This document shows, one piece after another, positions 6,535 to 15,131 of a DNA stretch of 18,427 bases (the stretch's first letter is position 1; each line of letters opens with the position of its first letter). Both the position numbers and the translations under genes were made by a program. The notes under the pieces are model-generated. The model did no database searches. It was not told the origin of the DNA and saw nothing but the letters and a program-made list of their open reading frames with translations. Source of the stretch: ANME-2 cluster archaeon. GTDB lineage: Archaea; Halobacteriota; Methanosarcinia; Methanosarcinales; Methanocomedenaceae. The stretch spans positions 1-18,427 of the forward strand of contig JAKRWB010000464.1 in the NCBI GenBank assembly GCA_022353185.1, written 5' to 3'.

Positions 6535-8957
6535 TTTTGCTCCTCCATTTCTATAGGAATATTCAGTATGAATGTACTGCCTTTTCCATATTCGCTTATC
6601 ACATCCACTGTACCACCAAGTGCTTCTTCTGTGAGCTTTTTTGTAAGGTACAGACCCAGACCAGTACCTGCTGTACTATTAGTAAGCGATGTTTCAAGCC
6701 TTACAAATGGTGTGAACAGCTTTGGGATGTCTTCATGCTTCACCCCAATTCCACTATCAGTTACAGATATGTTTAGGTTACTGTTAATACTTTTTGCCTG
6801 AATTGTGATATTACCTCTTTGAGTGAATTTCACGGCGTTTGACACCAGGTTAAGGAAGCTCTGTAGCAATCTTCGCCTGTCCGATATCAAGGTGATATCC
6901 TCCATTTCAATTGTTAAGGTCAGTCCTTTCGTATCAATATCATTCCTGACCACAGACACTACTTCATCCACGACCTCCCTTAGCTTGAACTCAGAAATGG
7001 ACACGTCAATTTTTCCTGCTTCTATCTTTGAGATATCTATAACATCATTAATGAGGTTTAGCAGGTGCTTTCCTGAGGTATGAACCATCCCCAGTTGTTC
7101 TTTCTGCTCAGAATTCAATTCACCTGACCAGCCTTCAAGGAGGATACTGGTGAAACCTATGATCGAATTTAACGGTGTGCGCAGTTCATGGGATGTACTG
7201 GCTATGAACATGGACTTCATGCGGTCGAGTTCCTGCAGGCTCTCATTCGCATTTTTAAGTTCTTCTGCGGTCATGTTGAGGTCTTCGACGATATTAACCA
7301 GGGCCTGCTTGCTAATTTGAAGATCAGCCGTGCGTTCTCTGATACGCTGTTCAAGTTCTTCATTGAGACTGCGAATCTCCTCCATAGCCTGTTTACGCTC
7401 AGTGATGTCCCTGGCAATGCCCAATACAATGTCTTTATTACCAATTTTAACGGGATGTGTTATTATTTCCACATCGACATTTGTGCCGTCTTTCTTTTTC
7501 AGAATATATTCATTGGGGCCTGAGGATTCTCCATTTCTATTCTTGGCCAATACATTCAGTGCTTTCTCAATTTTGTCCTTTGGAATTATTCCTGCATTCA
7601 AGAAATTCTTACCAATGAGCTCTTCCCTGGAATATCCCAGGAGATTCTCTGCGGCTTTGTTCCCATCAATGAATATGCCTTCAAAGTCATTCAGGTAGTA
7701 AGCATCTGGCGCGGATTCAAATAATACCTTGAATCTGTTTTCGCTTTCTCTTAATGCAGTTTCAGCTTTCTTGCGCACGGTGATGTCCTGTATAAAAGCA
7801 ACCATGTAATCTACAGACCCATCAGGGCGGAGTATGCCGGATACTGACATTATGGAATCTATGACCTTCCCGTCTTTGCGAATGAAACGCTTCTCCATGG
7901 AGTAATTATCGATCTCTCCGTCCAGAAGCCTGTTGAATTGCTCCACATCATGTACAAGGTCTTCAGGATGTGTCATCTCGCTCCATGTCTTTGTAACCAT
8001 TTCATCTCTTGTGTAGCCAAGAAGTTCGCACAGATGATTGTTTACCTCAATCCATCCCATTTCAGATGATGTAATGGCAACCCCCATTAAACCGTATTCA
8101 AAGAAACTGCGGAATTTTGCCTCGATTTTTTCCAGTGTTTCTTCTGCCTGCTTGCGCTCAGTGATATCCCGCGCCGCTGCAAATGCGCCCATAACATCAC
8201 CAGTCTGGTCCTGATATACCGAAGCATTACACGATACAAATATCTGTGTACTGTCTTTTGCTTTCATGACCAGTTCGTAATCCCTGACCTCTCCCGTTTG
8301 AAATACTATCATCACACCTTTATGTGCCTTTTCGGAATCAGTGAAATAATCCGCAAATGGGGTTCCTATCAACTCTTCCCGGGATCTGCCTGTAGCTTGA
8401 ATTGTAGCTTCGTTCACATCAAGAATACACCCTTCATGATTAAAGGTAACCAGAGGATCAAGGCTTACCTCAATTAATTTTCGATTGTAACGCTGGAGAT
8501 CACGAATTTCTTTCTCAGCCCGCTTGATCTCGGTAAGGTCATGCACTGAACCAACAAGATGGGTACACACTCCCTCAGCACTCCGGACCGGCATCACTGT
8601 CACAGCACCCACAAGTTCACCTGTGGGGTAGGGGGAAATTTCCTCCCAAAAAACGGTCTTATTATCAACTATCGCTTCCTTATACTTGCTAATTACAAGC
8701 GCATGAGCCGTTTCCGGTAACACCTGTTCAATCCTTTTACCAACAACCTGTTCCCTGGTCAACCTGGTGAACGTCAAAAATGCCTGGTTCACAGACACAT
8801 AGCGAAAGCAATCATCGGGTTCAACGGCCAGAAGGAATATCGCATCAGAAAGTGTATTATAGATGAGTGAGAGATGTTTTTCATTCAACTCGATTTCGTG
8901 TGTGTGTTTTTTGAGCGACTCTTCATCCTTTTTTTGTGATAAATCCTTCAATGTCAT
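6531..8957 (-). CDS. Four-PAS sensor histidine kinase, soluble
   Basis: Sensor kinase of 808 aa with four consecutive PAS domains and no receiver. PAS1 is about 28-145, PAS2 155-268, PAS3 278-395 and PAS4 405-522, each with the typical C-terminal D(I/L)Txx(K/R) motif. A coiled coil (525-580) follows, then HisKA with H590 in SHELRTP and HATPase_c about 690-802 (N box LVSNAVKFTQ, G1 DSGIGV, G2 GTGLGL). No transmembrane helix is seen, so it acts in the cytosol. The start ATG has GAGG about 11 bases upstream. It begins 17 bp after the REC-PAS gene and ends in an ATGA overlap with its single-domain regulator. The PAS tandem could hetero-associate with the REC-PAS protein encoded just upstream and so connect to the chemosensory genes (inference). 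Confidence 0.94.
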   Translation of the reverse strand: MTLKDLSQKKDEESLKKHTHEIELNEKHLSLIYNTLSDAIFLLAVEPDDCFRYVSVNQAFLTFTRLTREQVVGKRIEQVLPETAHALVISKYKEAIVDNKTVFWEEISPYPTGELVGAVTVMPVRSAEGVCTHLVGSVHDLTEIKRAEKEIRDLQRYNRKLIEVSLDPLVTFNHEGCILDVNEATIQATGRSREELIGTPFADYFTDSEKAHKGVMIVFQTGEVRDYELVMKAKDSTQIFVSCNASVYQDQTGDVMGAFAAARDITERKQAEETLEKIEAKFRSFFEYGLMGVAITSSEMGWIEVNNHLCELLGYTRDEMVTKTWSEMTHPEDLVHDVEQFNRLLDGEIDNYSMEKRFIRKDGKVIDSIMSVSGILRPDGSVDYMVAFIQDITVRKKAETALRESENRFKVLFESAPDAYYLNDFEGIFIDGNKAAENLLGYSREELIGKNFLNAGIIPKDKIEKALNVLAKNRNGESSGPNEYILKKKDGTNVDVEIITHPVKIGNKDIVLGIARDITERKQAMEEIRSLNEELEQRIRERTADLQISKQALVNIVEDLNMTAEELKNANESLQELDRMKSMFIASTSHELRTPLNSIIGFTSILLEGWSGELNSEQKEQLGMVHTSGKHLLNLINDVIDISKIEAGKIDVSISEFKLREVVDEVVSVVRNDIDTKGLTLTIEMEDITLISDRRRLLQSFLNLVSNAVKFTQRGNITIQAKSINSNLNISVTDSGIGVKHEDIPKLFTPFVRLETSLTNSTAGTGLGLYLTKKLTEEALGGTVDVISEYGKGSTFILNIPIEMEEQK

Positions 8958-8974
8958 GTAGTCTTATCCTCTGC

Positions 8975-10186
8975 TTATTTATCAGGCCCGACATCCTTTT
9001 CAAGCTCAGCAATCTGCTTTTTGAGTTCAATCATTCGAATCTCCCGTCCCGTAAAAGCTTTGACCATGCTCTCAAGGTCTTTGTTGTTTTCCTCCAGTTC
9101 GGCTGTTCGCTCAATGACCCGCTGTTCAAGTTCGTCGTTGAGTTTTCTGAGTTCTTCCTCCGCCTGTTTGCGCTCGATGATGTCACGCACAACCACCAAA
9201 AGACGTTCCTGTAGACCAATGACAGCCTTTTTCATACTTACTTCCACCCAGAATAGATGTCCAGATTTGTGCTTAGCCATCCATTCGAAAACCTGAGCTT
9301 CTCCCATCGCTGCCTTCTTATTCCATTCGAGAGCGTCCTGCTGGGTGTACGGTACTTCGCCTGAACTCAGGGCTTGGATGTCAAGTTGGACGGCTTCCTC
9401 TCGGGAATATCCGTACATATCGCACATTGTCCTGTTAACGTCGAGTATGGCTCCGGTTTCTATGTCGTGGATGAAAACAGCGTCGTTGACCGAATCGAAA
9501 ATCGTCCGGAATCTTTCTTCATTCTCCCGTAACGCCTCCTCCACCTGTTTGCGCTCGGCAATCTCGGCCACAAGGGCGGCAGTCCTCTCTTCCACTATCT
9601 GCTCCAGCTGTTCGTTCAGCGTCCTTAGTTCATCCTGTGCCTTGATCAGTTCTGAGTTCTTTTCCACGGCAGCCTCGTAGGTGGACAGCAACAGGTTCAG
9701 TATCTGCAGCCGGCCAGAGGTGATGTGATACTTTTCACCTGCAAAGAAAACCTCTATCCCCATTTCTATTGAGTCGCTATCGTGCAGCCCACTGTTCAAA
9801 AGAGCGTACTGAACACGGGAGAGTAGGTAATCTTCATCATATGGCTTGGTAAAAAAGTTATCAGCTCCGCACTGCAGCCCCTTCATAATATCACCTGGGT
9901 CTGAAAGTCCGGTTAAAAGAATAACAAGAATATCTTTGAGTTTCTCGTCCTTCTTGATATGCCGGCATAATTCAAAACCGTCCATTTCCGGCATCATGAT
10001 ATCGCTGATGATAAGTGCCGGCCTGCGGTCGTGTGCAGCTTCCAGCGCCAGTTTGCCGTTGGCTACGGCTGTGACCGTGTACCCGGCCTTTTCCAGCAGA
10101 TGCTTCAACTTCTCGGCCTGTGTGGGGCTGTCCTCGGCGATGAGGATTTCCACATCCCTGTTTGTAGTTCTTTTATCGGGCATCAT
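8975..10186 (-). CDS. REC-PAS response regulator without kinase core
   Basis: Response regulator of 403 aa. The REC domain (12-132) has phosphoacceptor D62 in SDIMMP and the Lys of TKP at 114. A helical linker/coiled coil (165-222) leads to one PAS domain (222-338), then a second coiled coil (340-400) with the segment FTGREIRMIELKKQI, where a HisKA domain would normally begin. There is no kinase, HTH, GGDEF or other effector. The double ATG start has AGGAG eight bases upstream and overlaps the end of cheB by 14 bp. In position it replaces WspR, the output regulator that follows wspF in Wsp operons. It probably takes phosphate from CheA and passes the signal by coiled-coil or PAS contact, perhaps to the adjacent four-PAS kinase (inference). 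Confidence 0.9.
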   Translation of the reverse strand: MMPDKRTTNRDVEILIAEDSPTQAEKLKHLLEKAGYTVTAVANGKLALEAAHDRRPALIISDIMMPEMDGFELCRHIKKDEKLKDILVILLTGLSDPGDIMKGLQCGADNFFTKPYDEDYLLSRVQYALLNSGLHDSDSIEMGIEVFFAGEKYHITSGRLQILNLLLSTYEAAVEKNSELIKAQDELRTLNEQLEQIVEERTAALVAEIAERKQVEEALRENEERFRTIFDSVNDAVFIHDIETGAILDVNRTMCDMYGYSREEAVQLDIQALSSGEVPYTQQDALEWNKKAAMGEAQVFEWMAKHKSGHLFWVEVSMKKAVIGLQERLLVVVRDIIERKQAEEELRKLNDELEQRVIERTAELEENNKDLESMVKAFTGREIRMIELKKQIAELEKDVGPDK

Positions 10187-11252
10187 TAACCATTCTCCTT
10201 TTCTTTTTATTGACCATATCTATCAATGCTGTTGCGATCTCCTCAGGCGGAAGCACATACATTGCCGCATCAAGTTTTATTGCCTGTCCCGGCATACCGT
10301 GGATAACAGAACTTTCCTTATCCTGCGCAATAGTAACGGCACCTTTTTTTTTCAACAGCTTCAATTCCTCTGCACCGTCCTGTCCCATGCCGCTCAGCAG
10401 CACACCCACAGCATTTGGTCCGTAGACATGTGCAACAGAACGCAGGAGGTAAGAGACCGAAGGGCGTAAGCCATTTTCAGGCTCACCATTGTCCAGTATT
10501 ATCTGACCGCCGATCCTCACCCCCATATGGGAACCATCAGGGGCAACATAGATATGTCCCGGAAGGAGGTGCTCACCGTGTGTGGCAACATGGACCGGTA
10601 TACCTGATCTATTACCCAGCCACTCCGCTAATCCCTGTATAAAACCTGCCGCCATATGCTGGGTGACCAGCACGGGAACAGGAAAGTCTTTCGGGAGCTC
10701 GGACAGGATTGTCAGAAGCGCCAGGGGACCGCCGGTAGATGCACCAATAGCAACGATCCTGATATCGGCCATTTTTCCGGGTTCCACTCCGGTCCAGGGG
10801 GTAACCGCAGGAATTGCCGTTTCCCGCCCTGGACGGGGCCACCGTCTCACTACCTTGACTTCAGACATCAGTTTTACTGTCCAGATCAGTTGGTCTGCTG
10901 CTGCCTCATGGCCGGGATGGCCGATACCTTCCGGTCTTGGTACAATAGCCAGTGCACCCGCCTCTATTGCGCGGAATATGGTTGCCGCCTCTTTGGTATC
11001 ATAGGTCCCGGTCACAATGACTATGGGTGTGGCATGGGTTTCCATGATGCTGCGGGTGGCATCAAAACCGTTCATCTTTGGCATGGTGATGTCCATAGTG
11101 ATAACGTCGGGCTTACTGCGCTCTACGGCTTCGATGGCTTCCTTTCCATTGTTTGCAGTTCCTATCACCTGTATCTCCCCATCGGAACCGAGAATGTGAA
11201 CCAGAAAGTCCCGCACAACCGGTGAATCATCCACAATCAATACCTTGATCAA
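10173..11252 (-). CDS. cheB: CheB: chemoreceptor glutamate methylesterase (REC-CheB)
   Basis: Phosphorylation-activated protein-glutamate methylesterase/deamidase (359 aa) that removes methyl groups from the chemoreceptor and resets its signalling. The REC domain (1-120) has D8/D9 and phosphoacceptor D54 in TMDITMP. The esterase domain (about 163-350) has the catalytic triad S172 (GASTGGP), H199 (TQHM) and D292 (SGMGQDGA). The start is a TTG with GGGAGGA nine bases upstream; no closer ATG fits, since strand one begins immediately (MIKVLIVDD). It lies 16 bp after cheA and overlaps the REC-PAS gene by 14 bp. No CheD is present, so deamidation presumably rests on CheB. It corresponds to WspF in the Wsp-type layout. 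The length is normal for the family. Confidence 0.97.
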   Translation of the reverse strand: MIKVLIVDDSPVVRDFLVHILGSDGEIQVIGTANNGKEAIEAVERSKPDVITMDITMPKMNGFDATRSIMETHATPIVIVTGTYDTKEAATIFRAIEAGALAIVPRPEGIGHPGHEAAADQLIWTVKLMSEVKVVRRWPRPGRETAIPAVTPWTGVEPGKMADIRIVAIGASTGGPLALLTILSELPKDFPVPVLVTQHMAAGFIQGLAEWLGNRSGIPVHVATHGEHLLPGHIYVAPDGSHMGVRIGGQIILDNGEPENGLRPSVSYLLRSVAHVYGPNAVGVLLSGMGQDGAEELKLLKKKGAVTIAQDKESSVIHGMPGQAIKLDAAMYVLPPEEIATALIDMVNKKKRRMVNDAR

Positions 11253-11268
11253 TTATTTGTTCCTCCCG

Positions 11269-13587
11269 TCAGATCAATCTTCGAATAACTTCCAGCAGGT
11301 TGCTCTGGTCGAAACTGCTTTTTATGATATAGGCATTCGCACCCGCATCGATCCCGCGCTCCCGATCCTCACGGGATTCAAGCGCTGTCACCAGCACAAC
11401 AGGCAGTTCGGAAAGTTCTTTGTCCCTTCGGATCTTTGCCGTAAGGTCAAATCCGTTCATCCTCGGCATATCAACATCAGACACCACCAGATCAAAGTCT
11501 TCGGTTTTCATTATTGTAAACGCATCAATACCGTCAACAGCGGTTTTTACATCGTATCCGGCCAACTCCAGAATATTCTTCAGCAGCGTCCTTGCGGTAA
11601 TGGAATCTTCCACCACAAGGACGGATTTTCGCTTGATCTCCTCTTTTTTCACAGGAGCGGCAGGCAGCCGGCCGGGACCCTCCATCAGCACTGCTGATTT
11701 CATAAGGTCAGAGACATTGAGAATAGGTACTACTTTCCCTGTGCCCAGGATAGTTGCACCGACAATGTTCGGCACACGGGTAAGCTGGGCGCCAAGTTTT
11801 TTCACCAGCACTTCCTGTTCGCTGAGTACCCCATCGACAAGAAACGCAATGCGTCTCTCTGCCGAACCAAGAACAACTACCTGCAGGAGATTTGCAGATT
11901 CGTCTGCTGTGCCCTTTTGGGCAAACTTCAGCACATCTGCAAGCCGGACAAGCGAAACAGCCTGTCCGTTAAGCCGGATCGTCTCACGGTTTTCCACTGT
12001 TTTGATCTGTTCTTTGTTCACTCTCGCCACCTGCTCCACATTTGCCGTAGGAAGAACAAAGAGATGTTCATCCACGCAAATGAGAATCCCGCGGAAGGTG
12101 GCAAGTGTCAGCGGAAGAAGAATCCGGCACGCTGTCCCAGTACCGGGATGTGTTTCAAGAGAGACGGTCCCGCCCAGTTTTTCCACCTTCTCCCCCACAA
12201 TGGAAAGACCGAGCCCCCTGCCTGAGATGTCTGTGACAATGGGGCTGGTGGAGACCCCTGAGAGGAAAATAAGCGACTGCACCTCCTGGTCGCCCAGCTT
12301 CCCGGCTTCATCTTTTGAGATAATGCCGAGTTTTACTGCTGCTGACTTCACTTCCATAAGGTCGATCCCTGCTCCGTCATCGGAAACGAGTATCTCAACC
12401 TGGTGACTGTTTTTCTGCGAAACTGCGATTGTAACAGTCCCTTGCAGCGGCTTGTTTTTTTGTACCCTTTCATCCGGTTTTTCAATACCGTGATCTATAC
12501 AGTTTCGCACCAGATGGATGAGGGGGTCTTTCATCTCATCCAGGATCCGTTTGTCAATTTTAATATCTTCCCCCCTTATCACCAGTTCCACCTCCTTCCC
12601 GTGATCACGGGAGAGCTTGCGGACGAACGCAGGAAAAATATCAAGGAGGGATGAGAACGGAAGCATCAACACTGTCTTCATGTCATCCAGGAGACCTTCC
12701 ACTATTTTATCAAGTAAGCGGTAATCATCTTCGCATGACCTGTGCAGTGCAGCAAGTCTATGCTCCGTTGATTTGACATAAGTGCTGTTCCACTCCAGGA
12801 ACTCAAGGTTTTTCATTACTTTCGGATTTATTTTCCTCTGCCGGTCTGCCGGACGGTTCTCAATACTTTGTTCACTATTTTTCTCCAGTGCCCGCCGGAT
12901 ACTGCGCACATCATGCCGGATATTCTCCCACTCCTTTTTCCATTGAGCAAAAGAGGCGGTTATTTCCCGCAATTCAGCGCTGCGGTGACCGGCCGACTGT
13001 TTCACAGAGAGCAGTTCCTCTGCCTGAAGCAGGATCGAATCAAGCTTTGCTGTGGATACTCTCACAGTCCCTGTGAATACTGGTTTTTCCACCTGGGGTG
13101 CTTCTATTGCCTGCGCAGCAGCAGGCACTTCTGTTTCTATCTTTTCCGGTTCTTCCTCTTTGTGCGGCTGCACAACACCCGCGGCTTCACTTTCAAGTCT
13201 ATGGGTAAGTTCCTTTATCATAGATCTCTCTGAAGCAGTTCGTTTGGCCCCGGCAGATAAAAGGAGACTGTTGAGAGTATCAACTGTCTGGTGAAGCACA
13301 TCAAAAAGGTCGGGGGACAGGGCAGTCTCTTTACGTTTCAATGTCGCAAAGACACTCTCCAGATTCTGGCAGACCGATTCGATGTCTGTCATGTTCACGG
13401 CACGGGCAGCGCCTTTTAAACTGTGCACCTCCCTGAAGACCGTCTCGATGACTTCCATCTGCTTTTCAACTGTCTGCGCTTTCTCCAGTTCGATGAGACC
13501 GGAAGATATTGCATTGATATGCTCTCCGGCCTCTATTTTGAAGGTTTCCTGAAGTTTTTTCAGGAATTCGTTATTCTTTGTACCCAT
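11269..13587 (-). CDS. cheA: CheA-REC hybrid chemosensory histidine kinase
   Basis: Central kinase of the chemosensory array, about 772 aa. Numbered from the ATG at 13587, the Hpt domain carries H55 in EVHSLKGAA. There is no P2 docking domain; an acidic/proline-rich linker (about 140-172) follows, then a helical dimerisation region. The HATPase has N box HLVRNCIDHG (358-367), G1 DDGAG and G2 GRGLGL (456-461). A CheW-like P5 domain spans about 493-635 and a C-terminal REC (653-772) has D704 in VVSDVDMP. A C-terminal receiver is typical of WspE- and FrzE-type kinases and can act as phosphate sink or relay. A TTG at 13596 would add three residues, but the ATG has better placed AGGTTGA upstream. 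It sits between the MCP gene (27-bp gap) and cheB (16-bp gap). Confidence 0.96.
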   Translation of the reverse strand: MGTKNNEFLKKLQETFKIEAGEHINAISSGLIELEKAQTVEKQMEVIETVFREVHSLKGAARAVNMTDIESVCQNLESVFATLKRKETALSPDLFDVLHQTVDTLNSLLLSAGAKRTASERSMIKELTHRLESEAAGVVQPHKEEEPEKIETEVPAAAQAIEAPQVEKPVFTGTVRVSTAKLDSILLQAEELLSVKQSAGHRSAELREITASFAQWKKEWENIRHDVRSIRRALEKNSEQSIENRPADRQRKINPKVMKNLEFLEWNSTYVKSTEHRLAALHRSCEDDYRLLDKIVEGLLDDMKTVLMLPFSSLLDIFPAFVRKLSRDHGKEVELVIRGEDIKIDKRILDEMKDPLIHLVRNCIDHGIEKPDERVQKNKPLQGTVTIAVSQKNSHQVEILVSDDGAGIDLMEVKSAAVKLGIISKDEAGKLGDQEVQSLIFLSGVSTSPIVTDISGRGLGLSIVGEKVEKLGGTVSLETHPGTGTACRILLPLTLATFRGILICVDEHLFVLPTANVEQVARVNKEQIKTVENRETIRLNGQAVSLVRLADVLKFAQKGTADESANLLQVVVLGSAERRIAFLVDGVLSEQEVLVKKLGAQLTRVPNIVGATILGTGKVVPILNVSDLMKSAVLMEGPGRLPAAPVKKEEIKRKSVLVVEDSITARTLLKNILELAGYDVKTAVDGIDAFTIMKTEDFDLVVSDVDMPRMNGFDLTAKIRRDKELSELPVVLVTALESREDRERGIDAGANAYIIKSSFDQSNLLEVIRRLI

Positions 13588-13614
13588 ACGGCTCAACCTT
13601 TACATGGTAGTTTC

Positions 13615-15075
13615 TTACTCTTTTTTGGTTTCTATCATTGAACTCAACTGCTGTGCCAGTTCATTCAGATTTTTTGCCGCCTGTTCTACCTGCTTTATTC
13701 CGGCTACATTTTGCGTGGTAGCCTGTTTGATATTTTCCATGGCCGAAGCAATCTGGTCCATACCCACGAGCTGCTGCTGGCTGGATGCTGCGATCTGGAT
13801 TGCCGACTGCGAGGATTCGACAATGCTGTTGGCCAGCATCCGGATGGATTCGCCTGCTTCTGTGGTTTGCTTCACACCCGTCTCCACCGACTTGCTTCCC
13901 TGTTCAGTTGCCATTACTGCTGCGTTCACAGCCTTTTGAATGTCACTAAGGATCACCCGGATCTGCACTGTAGCCTCTTTGGATTGATCTGCAAGATTCC
14001 TGACCTCCTGTGCGACTACAGCGAACCCCTTGCCCTGTTCGCCTGCTTTGGCCGCTTCAATGGATGCATTGACTGCAAGGAGATTGGACTGTTCTGCCAC
14101 ATCATTGACCGTGGCAATGATACCTCCGATGATCCTGGTTTGTTCACTGAGCATCACTATGGTTTCTGCAATGGACTCCATCTGTTCCCTGATATTGTTC
14201 ATTCCTTCAATGCTCTTTTCCACAGACATCAGGCCGCTCCTGGATACCTGCACAGTCTTTTGTGCAGTATCGGAAACATCCTTTGCTTTATTGGTTGAGA
14301 CCTGGGCCGTCTGCCTGACCTCTTCCACTGTTGTGGTGGTTTCACTTGCAGCCGTTGCCGTTTCTTCAGAGCTGGAGGCAACCTGGGTCGTGGTGGCCAG
14401 GATCTGGGTAGAGGTTGAAGACAGCAGGGCGATACTGTCCCGCAACTGACGGGTGATCGTCCGGGTGAGCAGGAAAGCGAATGCCAGACCTGAAATGATG
14501 GCAAGGATCGAGATCACGGTCATCACAGTGGATAGACGGTCTACTACTGTCGTGACATCTGCCCGCTCTTTAGCCTGCAAACTCCTTTGCAGTTCGCCAA
14601 ACTCCTCGGCCTTCTCGATTAATTCATATGTTATGGGGCGGGCCTCTTCAATGCCCAGCTCAAGCGCCTCAGTGTGGTTTCCCTGCTGTGCAAGTGCAAT
14701 CACCTTTTGCTGCGCCTGCTCGTGCTTCACACGGAGATTTTCTATGTCATTCAAAATAATGACTTCTTCTTCAGTGAGAACCCTGTTTCGCATTTCGTCC
14801 ATGATCTCATCGAACTGCCGGTAATCCTCCTGCAGATCATCCAGGTATTCCTGCTGTTTGTCGGAATAAAGGAGAATGGCGCGGTAGTGGGCGACCTGGT
14901 CCCTGACCTCGAACCTGAGTTCGTTGGAGCTATCAACCTGCCTCTCCCTCACATCAATAAATTCGCTGTAGGTGTCCTGGGTGATATTGAGGGAATAGAA
15001 TGCAACCCCTGTTATAATTACCAGCATCACCAGTACAATCAAGTATCCTCCTAAGATTTTCTTACCAATATCCAT
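13615..15075 (-). CDS. Methyl-accepting chemotaxis protein, two TM helices, no HAMP
   Basis: Membrane chemoreceptor of 486 aa. TM1 is about residues 7-28, followed by a helical extracytoplasmic sensor (29-182, four-helix-bundle-like) and TM2 about 183-203. The cytoplasmic signalling hairpin follows almost directly, with only a short TRTITRQL segment and no recognisable HAMP domain. The tip (328-365) has the conserved EQSNLLAVNASIEAAKAGEQ and GKGFAVVAQEVRNLADQS stretches that contact CheA and CheW. Candidate methylation sites are E237/E238 (ASSSEETATA, a full consensus match) and Q433/Q434. There is no C-terminal pentapeptide tether for CheR or CheB. The ATG has AGGAG upstream. It is the only membrane protein in the operon and so the likely signal entry point. 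The ligand is unknown. It occupies the WspA role, although it lies between the CheW and CheA genes instead of first. Confidence 0.95.
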   Translation of the reverse strand: MDIGKKILGGYLIVLVMLVIITGVAFYSLNITQDTYSEFIDVRERQVDSSNELRFEVRDQVAHYRAILLYSDKQQEYLDDLQEDYRQFDEIMDEMRNRVLTEEEVIILNDIENLRVKHEQAQQKVIALAQQGNHTEALELGIEEARPITYELIEKAEEFGELQRSLQAKERADVTTVVDRLSTVMTVISILAIISGLAFAFLLTRTITRQLRDSIALLSSTSTQILATTTQVASSSEETATAASETTTTVEEVRQTAQVSTNKAKDVSDTAQKTVQVSRSGLMSVEKSIEGMNNIREQMESIAETIVMLSEQTRIIGGIIATVNDVAEQSNLLAVNASIEAAKAGEQGKGFAVVAQEVRNLADQSKEATVQIRVILSDIQKAVNAAVMATEQGSKSVETGVKQTTEAGESIRMLANSIVESSQSAIQIAASSQQQLVGMDQIASAMENIKQATTQNVAGIKQVEQAAKNLNELAQQLSSMIETKKE

Positions 15076-15120
15076 GATTTATTCTCCTGCTTTTTAATTA
15101 TTCTAATTAATTGTTTATTT

Positions 15121-15131
15121 TGTTATAAGGA
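15121..15131 (-). promoter_or_regulatory. Possible internal TATA-type promoter before the MCP gene
   Basis: The 56-bp gap before the MCP gene is the largest inside the operon and is very AT-rich. Its minus strand reads CCTTATAACA at 15121-15130, directly after the cheW stop codon. A start site about 25 bp downstream would leave a short leader containing the AGGAG of the MCP gene. This could give the receptor and CheA extra transcription. AT-rich gaps produce such matches by chance, so confidence is low. Confidence 0.25.
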
